Shown piece after piece: positions 1 through 47,100 of a stretch of DNA of 64,000 nt. Under the pieces are notes generated by a model. It worked only from the letters and a program-made list of their open reading frames with translations. It was not told where the DNA came from and made no database searches. The first letter of the stretch is position 1, and every line of letters starts with the position of its first letter. The translations under genes were made by a program, and so were the position numbers. Origin of the DNA: Anas platyrhynchos (lineage: Eukaryota; Chordata; Aves; Anseriformes; Anatidae); assembly GCF_047663525.1 (NCBI RefSeq), contig NC_092606.1, positions 7,872,501 to 7,936,500 of the forward strand, written 5' to 3'.

Positions 1-34561
<34,561 letters not shown>

Positions 34562-34880
34562 GCCCCCAACAACGGCCCGGGGAGGGGAAGGGGGGGTCCG
34601 GGGATGGGGAGAGGAGGGGAGGGGGCTCAGGGACCGGCCGCCGGGCTCCCGGGGCCGCGCACGGAGCGCACTCGGGGGCCGCCGCCGCTCGCCCTCCGCC
34701 GGCACCTCGGGGAGCGGAGCCGCCGCCCGGCCCCTCCTCCCGGCCCTCCCCGCCCCTCCCCGCCTCCCCCGGCCCCCCCCGGACCGTGCCCGGGTCGGCC
34801 CGGGACAGCGCTGCCCGGCCCCGGGGCCGTGCCCGTGGTGCCCCCCCCCCGCCCCCTTCACAACCGGCCCGGGGGTCCCC
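34562..34880 (-). promoter_or_regulatory. ATP2A3: ATP2A3 5' UTR and GC-rich core promoter
   Basis: Some 320 bp immediately upstream of the ATP2A3 ATG are extremely GC- and CpG-rich. On the plus strand they are pyrimidine-rich, with several overlapping CCGCCC/CCCCGCCCC blocks at about 34740-34790 that would serve as Sp1/KLF sites. No TATA box is evident, consistent with a TATA-less, dispersed-start promoter. The transcription start cannot be placed from sequence alone. Confidence 0.75.
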
Positions 34881-34956
34881 GCTCCCTGCTCCAAATGTCC
34901 CCCTGTGCCGGGGGGGCTGCGCTGCTGGCAATGCTCTGCCAGAGTGAGGGGTGCTT

Positions 34957-35335
34957 GCAGCCAGACGTCAGCTTCTGGTAGCCAAATGTCAGCTTCTAGT
35001 AGCCTAATGTCAGTTTCTGGCAGCCAGGCATCAGCTTCTAGTAGCCAAACGCCAGCTTCTAGTGGCCAAATGCCAATATCTGGCAGCCAAAAGTCAGCTT
35101 CTAGTAGCCAAATGTCAGGTTCTAATAGCCAGACATCAGTTTCTAGTGGCCAAAATTCAGTACTAGAAAGTAGCCAAACATCATCTTCTAGTAGCCAGGC
35201 ATCAGCTTCTAGTAGCCAGGCATCAGTTTCTAGTAGCCAAATGTCAATTTCTAGCAGCCAAACATGACTTTCTGGCACCCAAATGTCACTTCCTGGTACC
35301 CAAAGTCACTTTCTGGCACCCGAACGTCCCTTCAG
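34957..35335. repeat. 21-bp minisatellite, about 18 copies, upstream of ATP2A3
   Basis: Tandem array with consensus GTAGCCAAATGTCAGCTTCT plus A (21 bp). Most units are full length. One about two-thirds through carries three extra bases (near 35160-35168), and one near the right end lacks a base. Units diverge by roughly 10-25 %. Since 21 bp is seven codons, it stays open on the plus strand (Ser/Gln-rich) and on the minus strand (repeating WLLEADA-like heptads). It lies 395-775 bp upstream of the ATP2A3 ATG. Confidence 0.95.
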
Positions 35336-35564
35336 CAGCCCTCCATGTGCACAGGACGAGCTCCCCTTGCCCACACACACGAGGCTGCCCCAACCCCTGG
35401 GTACAACCAGCCGAGGCCAGCGGCCAGCCCGCACCCGTGGTGGCCCAAACCCCGTGCCCCAGCGGTGTCCCCGTGCCCCGGCCAAGGTGGGCTTCCAGCA
35501 GCCTCCCCCAGCCTCTACAGGAGGGGGCTGGTGGCAACAGGGGCTGGTGGGCGATGGAGCCGAG

Positions 35565-35612
35565 CCCCACACAACCCCAGCCCCACACAGCCCCAGCCCC
35601 ACACAGCCCCAG
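35565..35612. repeat. 16-bp tandem repeat, three copies
   Basis: Unit CCCCACACAGCCCCAG repeated three times head to tail, with one substitution (A for G) in the first copy. Confidence 0.95.
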
Positions 35613-37862
35613 CGGGCGGCGGGCAGGAGGAAGTGGCGGCGCGCAGCGCAGGGAGGAGCTCGGGTTATTTATTTATCGGTGCGTTTATTTATGGAAAGCC
35701 TTTCGCCGATCCCACCGGCGTGGAGGTCCTGGAGGAAGCGCGGCTTTTCGCGTTTCTCAGCCCGCTAAATTAAGTTTTCCGGCGGGGTGGGAGGCGCAGG
35801 GCTGCGCGCCGCGGCCGGGCCCCCCCTGCGGCCCTGCTGCAGGAAACGCGGCTCCGAGCCCTGCGGCCTGGCCTGGCTTCAAGCGGTCGCCTGCCTCTCG
35901 TTTGGGGGAGAAAGTAGTGTTTGGGTGATTTTTTTTCTCCGTGTCGCTTGCCCTGCCCTCGCCGTGCTCTCCCCTCCCCTGAGGGTGCCAATAAATAGAG
36001 CGTGGCAAGGGGCTCCCCCCGCCTCATCCCGCTGCTCCAGGGCACAGTTTTTGGGAAGGGGAGATCTCGATGTCCTCATGGACACAATTTAGGGATGCTC
36101 CCACACCACCAGGGACCAGCATCACCTTTCCTGCACCCGCCAAGGCCCGGTTTGGTGCTGGGGGCACAGCGGGGGTGTGGAGAGGCAGAGCCCCCCGGGG
36201 CCATGCGGGTACAGGCAGGAGACCCCCGCTCCCTTCGCCAACATCCCCCCGGGATTTACCAGCCGAGGCGTGGACACCAAGCCCCTACCCCGGTATTTTC
36301 CACCAGCACGTGCCCTTGCAGCTCCTTGTGCTTTCCATACCTGCTGCGTTTTGTTTGGGACCACCAGAGGATCCCCCCTAAACCCTCATCTTGGCAGCCC
36401 CTGGGGTGAGAGCATCGCGGATCTGCTGGGCACAGCACCCAGACCATGCTGGGGCTCCGGGCTCCTTCCAGTTTCACCAGCTGCTGCCAGTCCCGGTGCT
36501 GGAAGCCAGCAGGAAGGCGATGTCCGGGCCCCAAAGGTTAAAGTTTCACCGAGTGGCAAGCAAGCGAAAATAGATTTACCCGGGGAACCAGCTGGCAGCC
36601 CTGCTGAACGGCAGCACCACCGACCCCACCTGTAATTAAGCAATTCCTGAGAGTTATTAGCAGCTTGGAGCAATAAATTAGTCCCGTAATGAGCAATGAG
36701 GGAAAATGATCTGGAGGGAAAACAGCCTCAAAGTGGCCAAGGAAGGGCCTGGGGGCGCTTGAGCAAGACCGTGGGGTGGGGGACGGAGCCCCCTGGTTTG
36801 GGATTCCCCCCTGCAGCACATCAGCCCCATGTTTCATCGCCTTCAAAACAAAAGGCAAACCTCCTTATTTGTCCTGGCTTCCCCCTGGTAGTAAATTTTG
36901 GAGGTAGAAAAGCTTAATGGGGTCATTAAAACCCCTAAATTAACAGCGTGATTTTAACACCCCCAATCTCGTGAAGCCCTTCAGCCAACACAGCACCAAC
37001 GCTCAGCCAGGGCCTGGAAACCTGCCCGTGGTTTTGATTTCCCTCCTGGTTCTACAAAGGGAAACCGGGAGGAACTCTACCAAAACCCTGGGATTTGCAG
37101 TGCTGGAGCCAGCTCCTGATCCCATTAGATGTTGCAGGATTTTTTGCGATCTGCGGGAGATTCTGCATTTATCCTCACGCTGCTCCCAGAAAATGGGGAA
37201 AAAACGAGGTTTTCTGGCAAGGCCAAGAGCAGCCGGTGCCGGTGCCAAGCCAAGGGCTTTGGAGGCAGGGGCTGGCAGCAGGGCTGGAGGACGAGGACAG
37301 CACGGGCCATACTTCACCCGTGTCACTTCTGCAGCATCACACCCGAGGGGCTGTCCCTGTGTCATCCCACCAAAAGGAATTATTCCACACCAGGAGGTGA
37401 CGGGGCCACGTCTCCCACCCCGCTCCCAGCCCACCATGTCCCCTCTCCCCATTCCACGAGCCCCCATCCACAGGGGAAGGCCGGGAATGGCTTTTTTTTT
37501 TTTTTTTCCACAGGAGCTTTGATATTTGCTTTTCCTATGGAGAAAAAAAAAATAAAAACCACCTTGAAATAACAGTTTGAGGCTCTTCTAAATGTTACGC
37601 AGCGGCCGACCTTTCGGAGCCAGGCTTCGGGTGTTATTTTTAATCCCCCAGCCAGGACTCCCAGCAGCTGTGGGTTCTGCTCCCAGGGGGCTGGGTCCCA
37701 AAAAACACTGAAAGGCACTCAAAAATGGTGTCAGCCCTCACCTCGGCCATGCTCAGGGCTGCAGCTTGGGTATTTCCATCCCTGCTGGAGACATATCCTC
37801 GCATCCCATGCTGTCAACACGTGCAATTCAAGGGGTCATAGGAGCATGGGTATCATCAGGAT

Positions 37863-38039
37863 TTGGCTTCTTGGATAAAAAAAAATGGATATAAATACAT
37901 ATAATATATGATATAATACATTATTACCTTACAGAATAAATTTGGCTTCTTGGATAATAAATTGGATATAAATAAATATAAGATATAATGAATTAGTCTC
38001 TTGGATAATAAATTTGGCTTCTTGGATAATAAATTGGAT
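37863..38039. repeat. AT-rich tandem block, about three diverged units
   Basis: TTGGCTTCTTGGATA recurs at 37863, 37942 and 38014. Each copy is followed by (AT)AAATTGGATATAAATA-type AT-rich spacers of differing length, and a half unit (TCTCTTGGATAATAAATT) starts near 37997. It is an AT-rich island inside GC-rich intergenic DNA. Confidence 0.88.
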
Positions 38040-39728
38040 GGGGCAGGGCAGGATTCTCCAGCTGTAAGCCACGTGCTTTTTTCTGGGATTAAGTTGAAAG
38101 TGGGGTTTTCCTCTGCCCTGATCGGGGCAGATCTGGAGCACCCAGCCGAGCCCGGAGGCTGTTTCCCGGTGGGAAGCTCCCCAGGGCTGGCGTGGAGCGA
38201 GGATCCCGTGTCCTGGCCGAATTTCCTGGCATTTGCCCTGAACCCAGCAGCAGCACTTCACTTAGGAGTGTCTGTTTACAACTCCAGACCTATATTGGGC
38301 CATAATTATTGTTTTTTTCTACACCGTATTCCGATCTCTCTCAAAGGTAGGAAAACCCATTAATATCCATTGAGGGGGAGCTCCGTGACACTCGCCCTGA
38401 CGCTCTAATGCTTTTTTCCCCTGCCGTAAAATACCTCCTGGAAAAAAAACAAAACAAAACAAACCCCAAACCTGCCTTTCTGGCGTGCCATTCCCAGCGG
38501 TTTTTGCTGGAGTTTAGGAAGCAGCAAAAGCAAACAGCCTCGAGGAGGCTCCAAGGTGGCGGTGAGCCCTGCAGGGCTGCTGCACGGGGAGGTTCCCGCA
38601 GCCCCCTCACTGCTCCAAGCCTTCCCTCCGTGTCCTCCTCCAGGGAAAAATTCCCAGTTTTGGGCTGGGTGAGAAATTTGGGCTCTCCATGGAGATGTGA
38701 TGTGCGGAGGGTGGGTAAGGGCTGCCTCCTGCTTCCTTTGCAGCTGTGCTGCTGCCCTCCCTGCAAGCGAGTGGGACCAAAAACCACGCACCAAAAACCA
38801 TCCGGGATCCCATGGATGGACGATGTGCTGTGCCCTCATCTCCTGGGGGTTTGAGCAGCCACCCCAGCACGGAGTGACCCTTTTGGTGGCAGGATGGCCG
38901 TGGTTGTTGCCTCATTGTTAAGGGCTCGCAGGCAAAATGGGTGCAGGGAGAGATGCGATCTGCAAGGAGCCCAGCGCCCTGCTTGCACCACGGGGCCGGG
39001 ACAAGTGACCTTTCACGAGCACGGGAACCCCGGCCGAGCCCACACTGCTATTTTTAACCCCGCATCAGGCCAGGCGATGGCGGGTTTCCTTCCTCTTTCT
39101 CTTTCGTGCGCGCCGAACAAAGGAAAACCAGATAAACCTCCGCTCCGAGGCAGGGAAGCCCATGAGAAAAAATAAAAATAAAGAAAAAAAAAAAAAGCGA
39201 TGGGCAAAGCACGCTTCGGTGCAGCTTCAGGGTGGAGGGGGCAGGCTGTGTGCTAGGGGAGTGCAGGGGTCAGGAGAGCACGGCCAGGGCTCTGCCGCTG
39301 CCTCCTGAGCAGAAAATGCACCCAGGGGTAAGAGGGTTGGGTTGGGTTTGGGGTGGGGCTGGTGGGGGCAGGCACTGCAGGTGGAAGTAAAAAAACAGCA
39401 GCAGAATTTTTTTTCCAGCGGTCCAAGGATCTTGTTCCAACCCTTCCTAAATTAATGAGCGGGAATTTTTCACTCTCAAGACACGCAGATTAAGCTCTGT
39501 TTAGGAAGGGTAGGGATCCAACGTGGTAAAAATTAGAAGTTGTGTTTGGTGTAACTCCTTTTCCTGAAGTTTTTGCCTTATTTTTCATTCTGAGAGTAGA
39601 AACCAAAGCAACCCCACACCACTCTGATGCCTGCCGTTCCCCCAGCAAGTTTCTCTCCACACTTCGTGCTTCCTAGAATTCCCTAAATACCTGCTGAAAA
39701 ATCCATCCCACATTACCAGCATGCATCT

Positions 39729-39776
39729 ACAACCCCAGAACCTTCCTCTTAGTGAAGATGAAGGTTCTGGGGTTGT
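39729..39776. other. Near-perfect hairpin, 22-nt arms, 4-nt loop
   Basis: Left arm 39729-39750 and right arm 39755-39776 are reverse complements at 21 of 22 positions (single mismatch 39746/39759), separated by the loop AGTG. The outer 16 bp, ACAACCCCAGAACCTT, are perfect. No flanking pairing or target-site duplication was seen. Origin and role unknown. Confidence 0.9.
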
Positions 39777-40129
39777 TTTGATATCCCAAAGCACAGGGGT
39801 CATATCCCCCCACCAGCTGGGACAGACGGGACCCAAACCCCATCGGTTTTCCCTGGAAAATACAAAGTTTTGTACCAAAAAGCTTTAGAGAATTGCCTGT
39901 CAGTCAGTGGTATGATTCCTGCATTTACGGCTTGTGATAGTGTCTGTGTTTTGCAGGTAGTCTGCAGAAAAAAAAAAGTGGAAACATGACAAGGAGGGAG
40001 ATATCTATGTATTTATCTATATATAGCGCACAGATACAGCCAGAGCTACCTACGCGCAGCACAAAAGGAGCTGTTTGCCAAATACTTCATGGGCTGCTGT
40101 TGCTTTCCCCAATCCTTCTCCCTGGGAAA

Positions 40130-40162
40130 AAAAAAAAAAAAAAAAAAAAGAAAAAAAGAAAA
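40130..40162. repeat. Long A-run with G interruptions
   Basis: About 20 consecutive A, then G and further short A runs, intergenic. Confidence 0.9.
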
Positions 40163-42087
40163 ACACACAACTTCTGTTGATCAGCGAGCAAATACATATC
40201 GTTAGCTGTATAGGGCTACAGGAACAGATCTGGGCTCGGCACAGGCGGCACACGCGCGACTGCTCAGTTGGCGTCGCTTTGGATGATGCCAGGGCCCTGC
40301 ACATGGCAGGCTGCGGAGGGGAAGCTTTTTTACACCATTTTTGGCCTCCCCGTTTCCAGCTGGAGGAAGCAGTGGTGTTTCCAGCCATCGCCCCAGCACC
40401 CCTCCGAGGCAGGGGCAGAGGGAGCTCTGGGGGTCCCCGGGCTGCGGGTAAGTGGGTCCAGGCTGTGCCTGCGCCTCCCCCAGCAGCCAGGGGAGAAGGA
40501 GGTGGAAAATAAAGATGATGCCCCAAAAAAACAGCTCATGGCTTTGCACAGCTGGGCTTGGCGAACATATCCCCCAGATGTATGGGGAATCCTGAGAAAT
40601 GGCACCGCTGTTACCAAGAGGCTGATATCAGGGGCTGTAGCAGAGCTCTGGGGGACCAGCCAGCTTTCTGTAGCACAGACCTGATCCCATTTCTGCTGAA
40701 TTTCTGCTGGGCCTGCCCATGGGACAGATCCCAAACCCAGGAGGAGTGCAGGTGTCCACCAGCAGCATCACAGCCTGGTGCTCACCATCCCTAGGCCAGG
40801 GCTCTGCACAGACCCAAACCTCTCATGGAGCTGTTGGGGCTTTACCGAAGGGAACCACCACATCCCATCCTAATAAATCGGGATGCATCACCCCCTCAGG
40901 AGGCTGTTCCCCCAAGGCTGGCTTTTCCTGGGGGATGGTGAACGCTGCAGGTGAAATCGTTCAGCCCCAAAACACAAGAGGAAAGCCCACATACGTTCCT
41001 GTCCATGTCCCCAGCTGCAAAGTGCCTCCTGCCTGCCTTCAGGCTTTCCCACTGACCTGCCGGCCAGGAGCTCTCGCTGTCTGCTCAACCTGAATGTCAC
41101 AACCACAAAAGTCCCTAGGAGCACGTTAAGTAAAACACAAAAGAGACGAATTCACTTTCCAAAAGCAGGCATCCCGAGATGCACAAACCCCAAGGCAGCT
41201 CCTGAGCTGCCCAGCTCTCACCCCCGAAGACCAAGACGAATTGAACCCCTCTTCTCCTCATCAGAAGCCTGTGATAAAGCCAGAAAAGGATGAAAAAAAA
41301 TAAGATCGGGAGAACATTTGCTGCTGGAAACTGCTGAGGGGAACGGCGCGATGTCTGGGAGGCGTCTGAGCACGCAGCGTGCCTCTGGGCGCTCGCCAAG
41401 GACGGGACGAGAAGCAATGGCACAGAGCCCCGGGGGAATTTGGGGCCACCCCAGGCCCCCTGAGCCCCCTGCACCCCAATTCTTCGTAAGAGAACCCTCC
41501 CGGGGAATGTAATTTTAACGGGGTGAGTGGGAGGCTGTCTGCAGATGGCATCACTAGCAGACCCGCTGCCAGCTCGCGGTGTGTCATCGCTGCCGCGCAG
41601 CCCTGAGGGATGCAAATATAGCAAACAATGTCATTGTTGCTAGGATTTTCGGGCTCTGGCTGCCTGGCCAGCCTGAGAGCGGGTGGTGATGCTCGGGGAA
41701 GGACGGCCACGAGGAATGATGTTGTTCCAGATGAAGAGGGAGATGAGTAACGTTTCTCATCCGGGGTGCGAATCCATTTTTAGGCAGCTCGGCTCTCAGG
41801 TGTTGGTAGCTCTGGTGCTGCAAAAAGCTGTGGGTTCCCCTCCATAACCCCAAAGCAGACACAAGTAGCTGGCTGGAGCACTGTTTTTTAGCAGCCACAA
41901 GCAGTGGATTCCCCCTGACCCCACAAAGCACAGAGCTGGGTGCTAGTGCCCACAGGGCTGGAGTTTGGGGATGTTTGGGTACCACGAGGCTCACCGTGCT
42001 CCCGGTGCTCCAGCACCTAAAGCAGCCACACAGGCTCCCAAAGGAGATCAGAGAGTTTTTGGAGACTCTTCCAAGCCCCTATTTGGT

Positions 42088-42106
42088 GGGGGGGGGGGGG
42101 TGGGGG
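42088..42106. repeat. G-run (G13, T, G5)
   Basis: Thirteen consecutive G, one T, then five G: a compact G-quadruplex-capable sequence on the plus strand, intergenic. Confidence 0.93.
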
Positions 42107-44087
42107 TAACACCATCACTTATTCAGAAGTGGGATTTGTTTTAAATTCAGCAGGAAAAGCAGCACCCAGAGAGCACTGACCCCAAAAGCACTCGGATGGG
42201 ACGCGTCTCCTGGAGGCGATGCCCCCTCTTCTGCACTCCCCAGGTGCCCGACCCCACCGCAGGGCTGGGGCAGGTGTAAAACAATTAATTCCCACCCAAT
42301 TAATAGCAGAGCCCTTTACAGAACCAGGGAACAACAACGAGAGGCCGGTTTGGGAACCGATTCACTCCTGCCACCAGCAGCAGGACAGCGGTGCTGGGCG
42401 GGGAGGGACGGGGCCGGCCTCGTGCAGGGAAGGAGTCCAAATATCTGACATCCAGCCCCAGCCCCACCGGCTTTTTCTTCTCGAAAGTACACAATCCTGA
42501 CCTATTTCCAGCACCGTTTAAACAAACCCCTGATAAATGAATGCGAGAAACCATTTCCTCCCTATTTCCTTCCATTAGAAACGAAACACGGCCATTAATC
42601 ACCAATAAAGAAATAAACCCCCTAAACGATCTGCGAGGGACTGCGTTCGCCTGAGCCCGCTCCTCCCAGTGCTGCAGCACCCGGCTGAGCCTGGGAGCAG
42701 CGGGGCCAGTGCTTGCCCTGCTGGGCTGGCCCCCGGCTCTCCCCCACCGCCCCTCTTGGTGGGAACACAGCGAGGATGCTCCGCTGGGTGAGGGTGGTGC
42801 TGGGTTAGCCGGTGCTCAGCCCCTGCACGCCCTCCTTCATTCCTCCCATCAGCATCCGAATTGTTTTCGTTCTGTGTGCCAGAGCCCTCTAGGAAAAGAA
42901 AATAATAAATAATCATCAGCAGGCTTTGCATCGATACCAGGGATGTTAATGAGAGCTGCTGCTCTGCAAGCTGTGCTGCAGCTGGAGGCACAGCCGGGCC
43001 CTAAGGACTGCTCGCTCCTCCAAAAGCCTGTCCCCAGCCCGAGGTGGCCACGCCAGCAGGGAGCAATTCTTGTCCCCGAGATGTCACGGTGGTGACGTGG
43101 GACACACATCCCAGCTGAGGGCTCTCCGCAGCAGCTTGCTGGTAGATGGAGCAGCTTTCCCCAGCCTGTAAATCTCCCCCGTCCAAAACTGGCCATCGGT
43201 GGTGATGCTGAGCACAGGGAGGTGTCCTTGCAGCCCATCCCTTCCCCCTGCCTCCTCCAGCACCCCCCGATCACACGGTACCCACACCACACACCAAGCC
43301 CTGGGGATGTCCCCACTGTCCCCACCCCACTGTGGAGCTCCCAGGGCACTGCCCTGCCCCGCTGGGGAGCCGAGCAGGATCTGCACCACGCTCTGCACCA
43401 GCACAGCCCCAGCAGCTTCCTGCCCCGGGCTTATCTCCGCACCCAGGCGGCCCCGAGGAAGCCCAGCACCCTCGTGCCATCGCTCCGTGCATGCACAGAC
43501 ACCGCAGGCTGGGGCTGGGCATTTCGGGGGCGATGCCAGTCCCCAGCTGGAGTATTGCAGGGCAGCATCACAGGGCAGCAGCCTGACCTCCCCCCATGCA
43601 CAGCGTGGGTGTCATGATGCAGACTGGAGATAAATATGTTGGGCTTTATCTCGCTGGTGTATCGTGCAGATCGGCGGGGACACGTCCTCGCTGCTCACCC
43701 GGCGATGCCGAGTGCCCTGAAATAGCCTGAGAAAGGCAGAGGAGCTGTCGGCCTCCTCCCAGGCTCCTGGGGCACTGCGGGTCCTGCAGAGGGACAGCAG
43801 CACGAATTTTGGAGGGAACGGGATGCGTGCGCCCTGGCGTGGGTCTCTCTGGGGACCCCACGGCCACCCGGGACAGGGTGGTGGCAGCGTCTGCAAGCAG
43901 CTGTGAGCGAGAGGAGAGCATGAACCTCTCAGCAAGCCTTGGCTGGCAGCTCACGGACAGAAATAGCATGGGATTTGCTACATGAGTTGTGCAGGAGGCA
44001 CTTATCTCTGCGGAAATACCCACAGGCAGGGTGCACAGCCCCGTTTGGGGACAGCCCTGTGTCCCCAGGGACGCACCAAAGCCAACG

Positions 44088-44113
44088 CACACTCCGTACT
44101 CACACTCCGTACT
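44088..44113. repeat. 13-bp tandem duplication
   Basis: CACACTCCGTACT twice head to tail, intergenic. Confidence 0.9.
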
Positions 44114-47100
44114 CAGGGCTATAGAGCGGGTCTGCATCTTTCAGATGCTTTGCAAAGCAATGGAAATGATCCCCAAAACCCGCGGGCAGCTGGGGGAGGA
44201 TCAGGCAGAGCCCGTGGCAGCGATTCACCGCGCAGCACAGCCCTGTGCCCACCGGCTCCATCACTTCTTTGCCCGCTATCTGCCCTGCCAGCACGCAGCA
44301 GAAGCCAACAGATAGAATAAAAAAAGCTTTTGGAAAAACACCTGGAGCCTCTGCTGGCATCTTCCTCTCCAGATTAATGGGAGGGGAAAAAATAAATAAA
44401 TAAAAAAGAGGAAAAGAGGAAAAGCAACCCCCATCACAGAGCACCACCAGCTTTGCAATTCTCCAACGAGTCTGACATCCACTTCCAGGGCGGGGAAACC
44501 CTGACCCCGCGGGCTCTTTCCTCACGGCACAGCTCCGGGGGGTTACGCAGGCAGGTGCTGGGGCTGCCACCCCGTGCCCTTGGGGACACAACCTCACTGC
44601 AAACAGCTCCCAGCCCCAGCCCCAGCCCCAGGCTGAGCGCGGCTTCGCTCTCCCCTTGCACAAGGGCAGCGGCGCTCTGAGCCGCACGCTTTGCGCCCTG
44701 CAACCGCCCCGGGGCACGAGGAGGTGCCAAGAGCATGCAGGGCCCCGATAAGGGCGGCGGGTAGGAAACGGGGCTGAAATCCTTGGGTTTCATAAGTCGT
44801 GTGACAATAGCGCGAGGCGCTGCCAACTTTCCTCTCGCGCACGGAGCGACAAGTGCTCGGAAACGGCAGAGCCCCGCGAGGAAAAGAGCAGAAAAGGCAA
44901 AGAAACCCTGCCAAAGGGGAGCGCCTGGGCACCGTGCCTTTTTCTGCCATTCAGGTCCCTCTCTTGCCCGAGCTGGGACTGTCCCCGCTCACGGGAAATA
45001 AATGCCTTGAGCCTCAGGAGCTGGGGGAAACACGAGCTGCCTGCACAAACCCTGAGGCTGAGCTCCGAGCTCCCCGCTGCAGCTCTGCACCCGCTCTGGG
45101 CGACTTTTGCATGTCAAAGTCAGGATTTTCAATGCAAATGCTGCTGAGCCCCAGCCCCGTGAAGCTCAGGTGCCAGCACAGACTTGGCCCCGCTGGCTGC
45201 AAGCCGCACGTTTATCTGGGGGTGAATCCTTGGACAACAAGGGGCAGGCTTGGGGTTTGGGACAGTGCAAAAGTTCCTTGGGGTCCGCTTGGGCAGAGCC
45301 AATTCTTGGCCCTGGGGATGCTCACAGAGGTTGTGCTGCAAGGAAAAGGCAACTTCTGCCCACAAAACACGCATCCAGCAGCAGAAATGGGCTAAAAAAA
45401 AGCCTCTTTGGGAGTGGAGCCGTGCAGCAGGACTGTGCCCCAGGAGTGAGGCCGGCACCCACAGGCCACATCCTGCCCCTTCCCGGGGCAAACGGCATCC
45501 CCAGAGGCAGCGATCACCATCTGCACGGGGCTTGCAAAGTGCTTTGGCTTCACATTTGCCTAAAATCAAGTGCTAGGGAAATGAAGGCACCCACCCCGGT
45601 CCCTCGGCACAGCCCCACAAGAGCGCCGCGGCAGCTGCAGGGAGCAGGAGGAGCAGGGCTGCGACCTGCAGGGCGCTGGGGACAGCTCAGAGCTGGTCAA
45701 GCTTCATCCTCCCCGCTTCGGCACGGGATTTGTATATGGAAAAAAACCTGCCAGGAGAAGGACAGCAGCCCCGCTCCGTCTGGATAAATAGTTAACCGAG
45801 CAGTCAAAATAGCCGGTGCTACGAAACAGCTGCTGGGACAGGAGGCAGGCGCCGAGGGGAAGCATCGCTGTCAGAGCGGGATGGGAGGAAGGACAAATTT
45901 GGGAACAGGGGTGGCAGAAGGGGCACAGCCCCCAGGTGGTCCCTGTGTCGGCCTCTTCCCATGAGAAGCCCAGAAGCAGGTGCTGGAGAGGGCGTCCTAC
46001 CCAGGTGCTGGTCCCCAGCTCACGCTGCTGGTGTGGGGTGCCCCATTGTGCCCCCCCAGGAGCTCAGCAGTGGGGGCTCACAGGGGGATCAGTGCTGGGT
46101 ACAGCTGCATCATGACCCCAGGACCCTTTTTGGGGCCTTCAGCATCCCCAAAAACCTGCATGAAGGACCTAGGGTGCATCAAAGAAGCTCACCATGGATC
46201 TGGAAGCAGCAAGATGAGGCAACACAGGACCCATCACCACACACCCTCCTTGGGGACATTCCAGGGGGCAGCCAGACCCTGTGAAGGGCTTTTAAAGCCA
46301 GGAATCCCCTTCTCCACCCCTGCTGAATGGGCAGGGCTTTGCCCTAAGTCAGGCACCTGAGCCAGAGACCCACAGCTGAAGGCTGTGAGCAGCTCCCCCC
46401 ACCCAGCACAAGGACACATGTTACCCCCAAAGGCAATTTTCCAGCACAAAGCTCACCCCTACCCATGCAGGATCCAACCCGACCCCAATGCCCCGGGCCA
46501 TGTGTGCATCGAAATGTCTTTCAATAACAGCAGGAGAGACTTTTGGGTGGGAAGAGGTTGGGTGTGCAGGAGCCTGAGGGAGTCTCTGCCCTGGGGACGG
46601 ATGAATTTGGGGCTGCAGCACTCACACCCTCCTTGCTGCATCCCGGGGTCAGGACGTGGGAAGCCACCTCCCAGCCTAAAACCCTGGGCTGGGATTCAGA
46701 CTTTGCCACGACGAGACCCCACTGGAGCCACTTCGTGTGTCACCATGGCATTCGTCTCTCCATTTCACCCAAATAATGAAGTCTATTCTTAGTCTATAGC
46801 CCTAACTGCGCTAATTACCCCAACCCCCAAATTGCTCCCATCCTCCCCCGGGCCAGGAAAATCATTGCTGCGACTCCCACACCTGGCAGGACGGCGCAGC
46901 ACCTGCGGGGGGATGCACACACGCTCCCCAAACCCGCTGCTTGGATTTGCAATCGGGAAAGATTTCCTATTTAAACCGTGCGCTCTCCAGGCCCTACCTG
47001 CAGCGCTCCCTCCTTGCTGGCTGGTGAGCTATTTTAATGAATTCCCGAAATGCCACCCAGCCAGGAGCAGCATATGCTCCGGGTGGGTTTGAGCACAACG

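Larger units (their letters stand above)
35336..39728. other. Intergenic DNA, proximal to ATP2A3
   Basis: GC-rich, no supported gene. It contains the 16-bp repeats (35565), an AT-rich TTATTTATTTATCGGTGCG patch at about 35665-35700, a unique AT-moderate stretch at 36530-36720, and the AT-rich tandem block at 37863-38039. Confidence 0.75.

Noticed and set aside
34957..35335. CRISPR-like array
   Set aside because: Units are contiguous with no spacers, in a vertebrate genome; it is a minisatellite.
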